From positions 1-64,000 of the forward strand of contig CAIMAQ010000069.1 in the NCBI GenBank assembly GCA_903839035.1: a stretch of DNA of 64,000 bases, read 5' to 3'. Under the pieces are notes generated by a model. It worked only from the letters and a program-made list of their open reading frames with translations. It did not search any database and was not told the origin of the DNA. Of this stretch, positions 32,664-39,798 are shown piece by piece. Every line of letters starts with the position of its first letter. Positions within the stretch are counted from its first letter, which is position 1. Made by a program: the position numbers and the translations under genes. This DNA comes from an uncultured Opitutia bacterium (GTDB lineage: Bacteria > Verrucomicrobiota > Verrucomicrobiia > Opitutales > Opitutaceae).

Positions 32664-32751
32664 ATGCCCTATGTTTATCTCATCGAGGGCGAAATTCGAG
32701 AAATACCTCAAAGTCGGTTCAGGCCATGCTTTCGCCCGCCGTCATCTTTGG
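32664..32751 (+). pseudogene. internally deleted GIY-YIG nuclease gene
   Basis: The stretch opens with ATG and MPYVYLIEGE, the N-terminus of small GIY-YIG nuclease-like proteins (usually MxYVYLLES). In the +1 frame (offset by one base), the same stretch reads AKFEKYLKVGSGHAFARRHL, the very conserved C-terminus of that family (FEKYLKSGSGxAFAxRH). The two ends are joined within about ten bases with a frame change, so the central 50-60 codons, including YIG and the catalytic Arg/Glu, are gone. The end overlaps, antisense, the last codons of the convergent hypothetical gene. It follows tRNA-Arg by about 200 bases. Clearly a non-functional relic. Confidence 0.7.
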
Positions 32752-33282
32752 TCGTTCACTCAGCACGCTGCGCCACAACTCCGCTTCGCCGGGCAAACCG
32801 TACGCGTTCAGCTGGGCGGAGATCTCTTCCAGCGTGGGCTCAGCGATGGCGTGTTTCGGGTCGCCGGGCAGGTCCGGGCGCACCGCCCGGGTCAGCGCCC
32901 AGCAGGCCCAGGCGCGCCAGCGGCGCGGCTCCCGGCGGGGCTCGTTCATCCGGCCGGCGTAGTGTTGGAAATGCACCCGGGGATTCCCCATGAAAACACC
33001 CGGGGGCGTGTGCACGACCAGCCAGGCCATCGCCGCGTACGGCAGCGGCCAGGTGCGCAGCACCGGTTCATCGCCCCGCAAATCCGACCCCAACGCCCGG
33101 TCCAGGCAGAGCATCGCGCGGGCGGCGAGACCGCGCTGCCACAGGGCCTGGGCGTACTCGAGGCAATCGTGGTAAAACTCCGCGCCGCGGACGTCCTCGC
33201 GGTGGACATGCAGCGTCCGCCAGTCGAGCCCGGCGCGGGGCGCGGGCAGGTACGGACAGGGCGGCAGGGCGGAGGGCAGCAT
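32719..33282 (-). CDS. conserved-looking hypothetical protein
   Basis: A 187-aa soluble protein of unknown function. The start MLPSALPPCPYL is preferred to an ATG 17 codons upstream. The centre is helix-rich and looks structured: EFYHDCLEYAQALWQRGLAA, RAMLCLDRALGSDLRGDEPV, PLPYAAMAWLVVHTPPG, then a basic stretch and a C-terminal part AEPTLEEISAQLNAYGLPGE. The repeated helical hairpins resemble TPR-like packing but no motif is firm. There is no signal peptide or membrane helix. It is divergent from the DUF374 gene, with a strong inverted repeat in between. Confidence 0.65.
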   Translation of the reverse strand: MLPSALPPCPYLPAPRAGLDWRTLHVHREDVRGAEFYHDCLEYAQALWQRGLAARAMLCLDRALGSDLRGDEPVLRTWPLPYAAMAWLVVHTPPGVFMGNPRVHFQHYAGRMNEPRREPRRWRAWACWALTRAVRPDLPGDPKHAIAEPTLEEISAQLNAYGLPGEAELWRSVLSERPKMTAGESMA

Positions 33283-33342
33283 GAGCAGGGGTGAGAGTTG
33301 AACCACAAAGGGCCCGAAAGACAGGAAGCTCAAGCCACAGAA

Positions 33343-33419
33343 TTGATCGCGGAAGCGCGGAAATACCGGGAAACAGAAGATTGTGCCGCGTTTCCGTTCT
33401 TTCGCGCTTCCGCGATCAA
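33343..33419. repeat. inverted repeat of cgcggaagcgcgg family
   Basis: TTGATCGCGGAAGCGCG (33343-33359) is the exact reverse complement of 33403-33419, a 17-base perfect inverted repeat 43 bases apart. The inner parts (GGGAAAC and GTTTCC words) also pair loosely. The same words flank the GxxExxY pseudogene at 6.4-6.9 kb, so this may be an empty copy of that cassette or a related small element. It sits in a divergent promoter region. Confidence 0.7.
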
Positions 33420-33578
33420 ATGGGCTGGGTTTTGTGATTAACCGGCCTGCGACTCTTCGCTTGGCGCGCGCGCAAGTTTCGTGGACAAAGACCCGCGCTG
33501 AACCCGCCGCCCACAGTCACCCCGCCGCCCTGCCTCGACCGGACCGTCTTTGGCATCCCCCTCTGGCGCCGCGCGCTG

Positions 33579-34193
33579 TTGTGGCCGTTCGTCATGCTGG
33601 TGCGGCTCTGGGGGATGACCCTGCGGTTCGAATCCTCACCGGAAGATGAGCGCAACATGGCCAAGTGCGACGTGCCGGTGGCGTTTGTCCTGTGGCACAA
33701 CCGCCTCTTTCTCGCGTCGGAGATCCACCGGCGCTACCGCCCCACCCGGCCGCTCTACGCGCTCATCAGCGCGAGCAAGGACGGTGCGTGGCTCGAGGCG
33801 TTTTTCTCCATGGTCGGCGGCCTGCGCGCGACCCGCGGCTCCAGCAGCCGGCTCGGCCGCGAGGCCGCCACCGCGCTGGTCGAGGTGCAACGCGAGGGGC
33901 ACGACATCGGCATCACCCCGGACGGACCACGCGGCCCGTGCTACGATTTCAAGCCGGGCGCGGTCATCGTGCCGCGGCGCACCGGTGCGCCCCTGCTGCT
34001 GGTCGGCGGTGACTTTTCCGCGTCCTGGCGGATGGGCAGCTGGGACCGCTTTTATCTGCCCGTGCCCTTCTCCCGGGTGCGCGTGCAGTGCGTGCTGGTG
34101 GAGAACAGCGAGCTCAAGGAGCGCGCTGCCGCCGTCACGCTGATCAAGGCGCGTCTGCTCGAGCTAAACCCCGACCGCGCCCGGCCGGCTTAA
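33579..34193 (+). CDS. DUF374-type lysophospholipid acyltransferase-like protein
   Basis: A 204-aa protein of the DUF374 branch of the LPLAT acyltransferases, which acylate lipid or lipid A-like acceptors at the membrane. The motif PVAFVLWHNRLFLASE near residue 30 carries the WHN form of the acyltransferase box; ASKDGAWLEAFFSMVGG, RGSSSRLGREAATALV and GITPDGPRGPCYDFKPGA follow in the family order. No ATG suits the N-terminus. Position 33579 is a TTG; homologous start sequence (FGIPLWRRALLWPFVMLVRLW) continues upstream in frame to about 33508, where only CTG/GTG-like codons are available, so translation may begin earlier. The end overlaps the convergent starch-binding-like gene by four bases. 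Confidence 0.8.
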   Translation: MWPFVMLVRLWGMTLRFESSPEDERNMAKCDVPVAFVLWHNRLFLASEIHRRYRPTRPLYALISASKDGAWLEAFFSMVGGLRATRGSSSRLGREAATALVEVQREGHDIGITPDGPRGPCYDFKPGAVIVPRRTGAPLLLVGGDFSASWRMGSWDRFYLPVPFSRVRVQCVLVENSELKERAAAVTLIKARLLELNPDRARPA

Positions 34194-34558
34194 AACGCCG
34201 GGGCCACGACGGCGCTGGCGCCGGGCTTGGCCGTGTAGTCCTCACCCGTGCTCCAGACCTCGTCGTTGAGCAGGAATTTAAAGATGACCGGACGCGCGGA
34301 CTCGCTGAGCTTGAGCGTCCACTGGGCATCGCTGGTGCATTCCATCACGATCCCCTGGTCCCAGCTCAGGCCGGGACCTTCGCCGCGGAGGTAGAGGGTG
34401 TTGCCGAAACCGACGTCGATGTTGGCGGTGATGGTGGTGAGAATGGCCTTGGGCGCCGTCTTCTTGACGGCGGGAGCGACCCGAGCCTTGCGGACGGACG
34501 GCGCGGATTTCTTGGCCCGGGCGGGCGTCTTGGAGGTCTTCTTGGATGATTTTTTCAT
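34190..34558 (-). CDS. Lys/Ala-rich tail plus starch-binding-like (CBM20/48-type) domain protein
   Basis: A 122-aa protein in two parts. Residues 1-38 are very basic (MKKSSKKTSKTPARAKK, VRKARVAPAVKKTAPK), like histone-H1-type tails. Residues 39-122 form a small beta-domain, with GFGNTLYLRGEGPGLSWDQG, AQWTLKLSESARPVIFKFLL and NDEVWSTGEDY, the pattern of starch/glycogen-binding CBM20/CBM48 folds with conserved Trp residues. No signal peptide, so it stays in the cytoplasm, where glycogen is a plausible ligand. The tail could bind DNA, RNA or acidic polymer. The domain call comes from its Gly-Trp-Asp pattern and is not certain. Confidence 0.7.
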   Translation of the reverse strand: MKKSSKKTSKTPARAKKSAPSVRKARVAPAVKKTAPKAILTTITANIDVGFGNTLYLRGEGPGLSWDQGIVMECTSDAQWTLKLSESARPVIFKFLLNDEVWSTGEDYTAKPGASAVVAPAF

Positions 34559-34820
34559 GACGGTGTAGGGAGCCTTGGTTGAAAATTAGGTTCCACCCTT
34601 TAAAAAGCAAATCGAGGGCCAAAGCACCGCATATGTCAGATTTTGCCGGGCTGTAACGTGAATGGCCCCGGTTTGGGCCGCCGGTTGGGCTGGGTGCAGG
34701 ACCTTGCGGCGCGGTGGCCCGCCGTTGCCGAGGCCAGGGCGGGTTATTTCCCTTCAGCCTCCGCTGGAAAATAGGTGTTTACTCGCGCGGGGCGATTGCC
34801 CAAAACCACCCCTCCCTAAC

Positions 34821-34896
34821 GGGGCAGTAGCTCAGTTGATAGAGCGCGTCGTTCGCAACGACGAGGTCGTGGGTTTGATCCCCATCTGCTCCACCA
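34821..34896 (+). tRNA. tRNA-Ala (CGC)
   Basis: A 76-base cloverleaf with encoded CCA. Acceptor GGGGCAG pairs with CTGCTCC and includes the G3-U70 pair that marks alanine tRNAs. D arm GCTCAGTTGATAGAGC; anticodon arm CGTCG-TTCGCAA-CGACG with anticodon CGC; T arm GTGGG-TTTGATC-CCCAT. Discriminator A. The 262-base spacer before it holds no gene. Confidence 0.93.
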
Positions 34897-34925
34897 ATTT
34901 ACCATCGGAATCCGATGGTAAATTG
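34895..34925. terminator. 31-base near-perfect palindrome at tRNA-Ala 3' end
   Basis: CAATTTACCATCGGA, a single A, then the exact reverse complement TCCGATGGTAAATTG. It starts at the C of the tRNA CCA end. It may act as a terminator/processing stem; the central loop of one base would open to about three. The same 15+1+15 design with a central A is found before aroA. Confidence 0.55.
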
Positions 34926-34984
34926 ACCGCCAGGCCTTGGCGTCGACGGGCCTCCGGCCCGTCGGGGACCAACGGCTGTCCCCT

Positions 34985-35989
34985 TCAGCTCGCGCTGATC
35001 AGCTTGGCAAAGACCATCTTGCCTCCCGCGGTGGGCAGGATGCTGACGATCTCGGCGCTGACGCGGCGGCCGATGAAAGCGCGGGATGCGGTGACGACCA
35101 CCATGGCGCCATCCTCGAGGAAACCCACGGCCTGGCCGTCGTCCTTGCCCGGCTTGACGAGCTCGATCTCGACGGTCTCGCCGAGCATCAGCTCGGTCCG
35201 CAGCGACCGCGCCAGTTCGTTGAGATTGAGCCAGGGCACGCCCTGAAATTCCGCCATCTTCGCGAGGTTGTAGTCCGTGGTGAGCAGCTTGGCCCGCATG
35301 CTCTGGGCGAGGAAGACGAGCTTGGCCTCGATGTCCTCCCGCTTCGCGACCTCACTCTCCGCGATGCGAATGTCGAGGCGCTTGTTGCGGCGCAGCTCGT
35401 TCAGCACCTCGAGCCCACGGCGCCCGCGCGCCTGTTTGTGCAGGTCGGCGGAGTCGGCGACGGCCTGCAGTTCGTTCAGCACGAAGCGCGGGATGATCAG
35501 CGCCGCGCCGAGAAACCCGGCGTCACACACCCGCGCGATGCGGCCGTCGATCAGCACGCTCGTGTCCACGACCACCAGCGGCACATCCACGTCATGCGGC
35601 ACGAAGCGCACGTACGGGATCACGAGGTTGAACTCGTCCTTGCCGCGCAGGGCGATGACCGTGCTGAGGTAGGTGCAGACGATAAACAGGGCGAGCTGCG
35701 AAAGGAAGATGATCTGCGGATCGCCAAACCGGAACAGCGGCGAAGTGCCGATGAAATACGCGATCAGCGTGCCCATCCCGAGGCCGAAGGTGATGGCCGA
35801 CAGGCCGCGCAGCGAAAAGCCCTTGAGCATGAAGTCCACGAGGATGACCAGCGCGCCCAGCAGCAGGCCGATGATGGTCGCCAGGAGCCGGTGCGCATCC
35901 CATTCCTCGATCGCATAACACACGAGCCAGCCCCCCGCCCCGCAGAGCACAAAAAACACCGAGCGGATGGCGAGCATCGTCTTGTTCAT
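34985..35989 (-). CDS. YacL-type PIN-TRAM membrane protein
   Basis: A 334-aa protein. Four membrane helices occupy residues 1-115 (AIRSVFFVLCGAGGWLVCYA, LLATIIGLLLGALVILVDFM, AITFGLGMGTLIAYFIG, FLSQLALFIVCTYLSTVIAL). A PIN ribonuclease domain follows (VVVDTSVLIDGRIARVCDAG, FVLNELQAVADSAD, RRGLEVLNEL, KLLTTDYNLAKMA), with acidic residues of the metal site preserved, and a C-terminal TRAM RNA-binding domain (VEIELVKPGKDDGQAVGFL). This is the YacL order and length. The family is presumed to be a membrane-tethered RNase; substrate unknown. A 37-codon membrane ORF lies 12 bases upstream on the same strand. Confidence 0.92.
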   Translation of the reverse strand: MNKTMLAIRSVFFVLCGAGGWLVCYAIEEWDAHRLLATIIGLLLGALVILVDFMLKGFSLRGLSAITFGLGMGTLIAYFIGTSPLFRFGDPQIIFLSQLALFIVCTYLSTVIALRGKDEFNLVIPYVRFVPHDVDVPLVVVDTSVLIDGRIARVCDAGFLGAALIIPRFVLNELQAVADSADLHKQARGRRGLEVLNELRRNKRLDIRIAESEVAKREDIEAKLVFLAQSMRAKLLTTDYNLAKMAEFQGVPWLNLNELARSLRTELMLGETVEIELVKPGKDDGQAVGFLEDGAMVVVTASRAFIGRRVSAEIVSILPTAGGKMVFAKLISAS

Positions 35990-36001
35990 GAAGCGGCGGA
36001 T

Positions 36002-36115
36002 TTAGCGGAAAAAATAGAACAAAGCGAGCGGCAGCAGGGTACCCACCGCCATGACCACGAAGATAATCCGCAGATCACGGCCGGCTTTTGCCTTTTCAGG
36101 GGGATCCTCGTCCAT
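36002..36115 (-). CDS. small single-pass membrane protein (37 aa)
   Basis: An ATG frame of 38 codons on the minus strand encodes MDEDPPEKAKAGRDLR followed by a hydrophobic helix (IIFVVMAVGTLLPLALFYFF) and a final Arg. The acidic/basic head plus one helix is a typical small membrane protein layout. It ends 12 bases before the PIN-TRAM gene, so the two are probably cotranscribed, and it could interact with that protein in the membrane. No family recognised. Confidence 0.6.
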   Translation of the reverse strand: MDEDPPEKAKAGRDLRIIFVVMAVGTLLPLALFYFFR

Positions 36116-36146
36116 TTCAGTGCCAGCGCACCAAACTCCCCTCTGC

Positions 36147-36557
36147 ATGACAACCCAATACTGGCTGGTGAAATCCGAACCCGAGGCCTACGCGTGGACC
36201 GACCTGGTCCGCGACGGCCGCACCGCCTGGACCGGCGTGCGCAATTATGCGGCGCGCATCCATCTCAACGCCATGCGGCGCGGCGACCGCGTCTTGTTCT
36301 ATGAGAGCATGACCACGAAGGCCGTCGTTGGCGTCGCCGAGGTCACCAAGCCCTCGTTCCCGGATACCACCGCGGACGAACCCGGCTGGGTGGCGGTCGA
36401 ACTCAAGGCGGACGCGTCCCTCCCCCAGCCCGTCACCCTGCCCCAGCTCCGGGCGGATCCCACCCTCGCGAAAATGACCCTCTTCCGTCAGAACCGGCTG
36501 TCCGTCACCCCGGTCACTAAGGCTGAGTTCGACCGCATCGTGAAGCTCGGTGGGTAA
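36147..36557 (+). CDS. EVE domain protein
   Basis: A 136-aa PUA-like EVE domain protein. It opens with YWLVKSEPEAYAWTDLVRDG, then TAWTGVRNYAARIHLNAMRR and GDRVLFYESMTTKAVVGVAE, the standard EVE pattern, and ends with TLAKMTLFRQNRLSVTPVTK. EVE domains bind modified bases in DNA or RNA; as a stand-alone domain the exact role is unknown. The usual length is 135-155 aa. The start is the only ATG before the conserved YWLVKSEP. It is divergent from the small membrane ORF/PIN-TRAM pair by only 31 bases. Confidence 0.92.
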   Translation: MTTQYWLVKSEPEAYAWTDLVRDGRTAWTGVRNYAARIHLNAMRRGDRVLFYESMTTKAVVGVAEVTKPSFPDTTADEPGWVAVELKADASLPQPVTLPQLRADPTLAKMTLFRQNRLSVTPVTKAEFDRIVKLGG

Positions 36558-36758
36558 GGCAGGAGGAGCCGTCAGCGGTCAGCGATCACCCGTCAGCGCT
36601 GGGCCACGACCAGACTTCGCGAACGAGGATCACTCATTGGTTCACCGCTCACGAATGGATGGGACGCAGGAATTTGCCGCTGAGAGCTGATGCCCGGCCG
36701 CTGATTACCCCGATTCCCGACGCTCGACAGCCAGTGCTTTTGCCGTTTCCAAGGAGTC

Positions 36759-37613
36759 ATGTCCGCCACCCTCACCATCCTCGCCCCCGGCCTGCTCGGC
36801 GGCTCCGTGGCCCGCGCCGCGCGCACGCATGGCACCGCCTCGCGCATCGTGCTCTGGGCGCGGCGGCCCGAGGTGCGGCTGAAGCTGCGCGAACAGCCGT
36901 GGTGTGACGCCGTGGCCGACACGCCCGAGGAGGCCGTGCGCGGGGCCAGTCTGGTCGTCATCGCCGCGCCCGTGGACCGCATTGTCCCGCTCGTCCAGCA
37001 AATCGCGCCCCACCTCGCCCCCGGCGCGATCGTGACCGACGTCGGCAGCGTGAAGGGCGACATTGCCCGCCTCGGTCATGCCGCCCTCGGCGAACGCGCG
37101 CATTTCGTCGGCTCCCACCCCATGGCCGGCTCGGAAAAGACCGGCTGGGAGCACGCCAGCGCCGGCCTCTTCGAGCGCCGCACCTGTTTTGTGACCCCGC
37201 TCGAGTCGAGCCAGCCGGCCGCCGTCGCGGCCGTGGTGCGCTTCTGGCACGAGCTCGGCGGCGATCCCGTCACGCTCTCGCCCGACCAGCATGACGAGAT
37301 TGTCGCCCACATCAGCCACCTGCCGCAGGTCCTGGCCTCGAGCCTCTGTGCGTTTCTGGCCAAAAAGGACCCGACCTGGCGCAACTACTCCGGCGGCGGG
37401 CTGCGCGACACCACCCGCATCGCCGCGAGCGACCCGCAGCTGTGGCGCACCATCCTCGAGCAAAACCGCGACGAGATTCTCCGCGCGCTCCGGCAATACC
37501 AGGACGAGCTCCAGACCCTGCACGCCGCGGTCTCCAACCGCGAATGGCTCGAGGTCATCGCTCGCCTCGAACGCGGCAAGGCCTACCGCGACCAGTTCCG
37601 CCCGCTGCCCTGA
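36759..37613 (+). CDS. tyrA: prephenate dehydrogenase
   Basis: A 284-aa NAD(P)-dependent dehydrogenase that converts prephenate to 4-hydroxyphenylpyruvate in tyrosine synthesis. The nucleotide-binding loop reads LAPGLLGGSVARAA at the N-terminus (first Gly of GxGxxG is Ala, still compatible). The core shows VTDVGSVKGDIARL, FVGSHPMAGSEKTGWEHA (active-site HPMAGSE) and SPDQHDEIVAHISHLPQ, then YSGGGLRDTTRIAASDP. The length fits the monofunctional form. AAGGAG at 36751 precedes the ATG at a short distance. It heads a cluster with aroA, cmk and plsC, separated from aroA by a 245-base spacer containing a long palindrome. Confidence 0.95.
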   Translation: MSATLTILAPGLLGGSVARAARTHGTASRIVLWARRPEVRLKLREQPWCDAVADTPEEAVRGASLVVIAAPVDRIVPLVQQIAPHLAPGAIVTDVGSVKGDIARLGHAALGERAHFVGSHPMAGSEKTGWEHASAGLFERRTCFVTPLESSQPAAVAAVVRFWHELGGDPVTLSPDQHDEIVAHISHLPQVLASSLCAFLAKKDPTWRNYSGGGLRDTTRIAASDPQLWRTILEQNRDEILRALRQYQDELQTLHAAVSNREWLEVIARLERGKAYRDQFRPLP

Positions 37614-37720
37614 CGACAGGCACCGCCCTGCCTCCCCGGACGGCCGTTTTAGGAGCAACAGGAGCGGGCCTCCCTGCCCCGCGTTCACGCCGCGAAGCCG
37701 GCCGACAGAGGCAACGCCCA

Positions 37721-37783
37721 CCCCTCCTGCGCCAACTGTCGATTTCACTTAATAAGTGAAATCGACATTGGGCGCAGGAGGGG
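37721..37783. terminator. long imperfect palindrome between tyrA and aroA
   Basis: The core is TGTCGATTTCACTTA, a single A, and the exact reverse complement TAAGTGAAATCGACA (37737-37767). Outside it, after a 4-base internal loop on each side, CCCCTCCTGCGC (37721-37732) pairs with GCGCAGGAGGGG (37772-37783). The whole 63-base unit could form a long hairpin or cruciform. It may be a terminator for tyrA or a mobile/regulatory palindrome; no T-run follows. A further GCGCAGGAG copy lies directly after it. Confidence 0.6.
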
Positions 37784-37858
37784 GCGCAGGAGCGCGGCGG
37801 TGGGGCGGCGAAAAAACACCTTGGCGCAGAGGGCGGGCTCATTGACGCTGGGGATGCC

Positions 37859-39127
37859 ATGTCCCTGCCCGACCTGCTGCCGATCCGCCCGTTCACGCAT
37901 CCCGTGCGCGGCGAGGTCACGCTACCCGGGTCGAAAAGCATCACCAACCGCGCGCTCATCCTCGCGGCGTTGGCGGACGGCCCGGTCACGCTGACCAATG
38001 CGCTGTTCAGCCGGGACACGGAAATCATGGCGGCGGCGCTCAACCAGCTCGGCATCGCGGTCACCACCGACGCCCGGACCATGCACATCGCCGGCTGCGG
38101 CGGAAAAATCCCGGTGGCCTCGGCCAGGCTCTTTGTCGGCAATGCCGGCACGGCCGCCCGTTTTCTGACCGCCTTCGTCTGCCTGCGGCCGGGCGGTTCG
38201 TATCATTTCGACAGCGACCCCGCGATGTACCGCCGCCCGATCGGCCCGCTGCTCGATGCCCTCGCCACCCAGGGCGCGAAGGCCAGTGCGCGGAATTTCC
38301 CCTTCACCCTGCAGACCGCGGGCCTGGCCGGCGGCGCAGTCGAGATCGATGCGTCCGAGAGCTCCCAGCTGCTCTCCGCCCTGCTGCTTATCGCCCCGCA
38401 TGCCCGCACCCCGCTGACGGTAAAATTGCAGGGCGGGACCGTGTCGAAGCCCTTCATCGCGATGACGGAGCGGATGCTCCGGCAGTTCGCCGGGCGCCCC
38501 CGGACCTACGCCATCGAGGGCGACGCCTCGGCCGCGAGCTACTTTCTCGTCCTGCCGCTCGTGACCCGCGGCCAGCTCGCGCTGCCCGGTTACGCGATCG
38601 CCACCAGCCTGCAGGGAGACGTGGCGTTTGCCCCGGTGCTCGCGCCGGCCGGCCTGGCCGTGACGGAAAGGCCGGACCACTCTGGCGCGGATGCCTCGGT
38701 CGTGACCGGCGCGCCCCGCCGCGGGGTGACCGCGGATTTCAACGCGTTCTCCGACACCTTCCTCACGCTCGCGGCCATCGCGCCGCTGCTCTCCGGGCCG
38801 ACGAAAATCACCGGCATCGCCCACACACGCAAGCAGGAGACCGACCGCGTCGCCGGGATGGCGCGCGAGTTGCGCAAGCTGGGTCAGGACGTGGTCGAGA
38901 CCGAGGACTCGCTCACGATCACGCCGTGCCCGCTCCAGGCCGGCGTCGAAATCGAAACCTATCACGACCACCGTTTTGCCATGAGCTTCGGCATCCTCGG
39001 CTGCCACAATCTCCACGGCGACGGCCGGCCGTGGCTCTCCATCCAGGATCCCGCCTGCTGCGCGAAAACGTTTCCCGATTTTTTTGAGTTGCTGGAGTCG
39101 CTCCGCCAAAGGTCACTCGCCCCCTGA
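37859..39127 (+). CDS. aroA: 3-phosphoshikimate 1-carboxyvinyltransferase (EPSP synthase)
   Basis: A 422-aa EPSP synthase, joining shikimate-3-phosphate with phosphoenolpyruvate in the shikimate pathway. Conserved segments in order: TLPGSKSITNRALILAALAD (substrate-binding Lys/Ser/Arg), FVGNAGTAARFLTAFVCL (PEP-binding NAGT), YRRPIGPLLDALATQGA, SSQLLSALLLIAPHA, EGDASAASYFLVL, FNAFSDTFLTLAAIAP, RKQETDRVAGMARELRKLG and TYHDHRFAMSFGILG. The length is typical. The stop overlaps the cmk start (TGATG), so the two are translationally coupled. The segment SAASYFLVLPL and the general form look like class I, but class was not tested. Confidence 0.96.
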   Translation: MSLPDLLPIRPFTHPVRGEVTLPGSKSITNRALILAALADGPVTLTNALFSRDTEIMAAALNQLGIAVTTDARTMHIAGCGGKIPVASARLFVGNAGTAARFLTAFVCLRPGGSYHFDSDPAMYRRPIGPLLDALATQGAKASARNFPFTLQTAGLAGGAVEIDASESSQLLSALLLIAPHARTPLTVKLQGGTVSKPFIAMTERMLRQFAGRPRTYAIEGDASAASYFLVLPLVTRGQLALPGYAIATSLQGDVAFAPVLAPAGLAVTERPDHSGADASVVTGAPRRGVTADFNAFSDTFLTLAAIAPLLSGPTKITGIAHTRKQETDRVAGMARELRKLGQDVVETEDSLTITPCPLQAGVEIETYHDHRFAMSFGILGCHNLHGDGRPWLSIQDPACCAKTFPDFFELLESLRQRSLAP

Positions 39128-39798
39128 TGGCCGCCTCCCCCTTCATCATTGTCGCCATCGACGGCGGTGCCGCCTCCGGCAAGTCGTCCTCCTCGCGCAC
39201 GCTCAGCGAGCAGTTCGACCTGCTGCACGTGGACACCGGCTCGTACTACCGCGCGCTCACGGCGGAGATGCTCCGCCAAGGTGTGAAACCCGACGACCTG
39301 GCGGGCCTGCGGACCGCGTTCGCCGGGCTGAAGCTCAGCACCCGGCTCAACGGCCGATCGGCCGAGATGGAGATCGGCGGACGCGTAGCCGGCGAGGAGA
39401 TCCGCAGCCGCGAGGTCAATGATGCCGTGTCGCATTTTGCCGCGATTCCCGAGCTGCGGACGGCCCTGCTGACGTACCAGCGCGGGCTCGCCGACGTGGC
39501 GCGCGCCCGGGGCTTTCACGGGCTGGTGATGGAAGGCCGCGACATCGGCTCGGTGATTTTCCCCGGGGCGGACTTCCGGTTTTTCCTGCATGCCGACGCA
39601 GGTGAGCGCGAACGCCGGCGGGCGGGCCAGGGATTGCACGACCAGATCCGTGAGCGCGACCGCATCGACTCTTCCCGGAAGACCTCGCCGCTCACCTGCC
39701 CGGACGGGGCGACGTCGATCAACACCACCCACGTCACCCTCGACCAGGTCGTGCAACAGATGGCCGCCGCCATCGCCCTCAAGCTCCGCCCTGCATGA
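39127..39798 (+). CDS. cmk: cytidylate kinase
   Basis: A 223-aa (d)CMP kinase that phosphorylates CMP and dCMP with ATP. The Walker A loop reads AIDGGAASGKSSSSRTLSEQ near residue 12. LLHVDTGSYYRALTAEML follows, then LVMEGRDIGSVIFPGADFRF with the conserved GRDIG, RRRAGQG and ERDRIDSSRKTSPL in the lid and nucleotide-binding parts. The length matches the family (215-230 aa). It sits between aroA and plsC with coding overlaps on both sides (1 and 4 bases), a gene order seen in several bacterial groups. Confidence 0.95.
   Translation: MAASPFIIVAIDGGAASGKSSSSRTLSEQFDLLHVDTGSYYRALTAEMLRQGVKPDDLAGLRTAFAGLKLSTRLNGRSAEMEIGGRVAGEEIRSREVNDAVSHFAAIPELRTALLTYQRGLADVARARGFHGLVMEGRDIGSVIFPGADFRFFLHADAGERERRRAGQGLHDQIRERDRIDSSRKTSPLTCPDGATSINTTHVTLDQVVQQMAAAIALKLRPA

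Noticed and set aside
34821-34925. Phage attachment site at tRNA-Ala
   Set aside because: The palindrome touches the tRNA end, but there is no integrase gene or second copy of the tRNA 3' end nearby.
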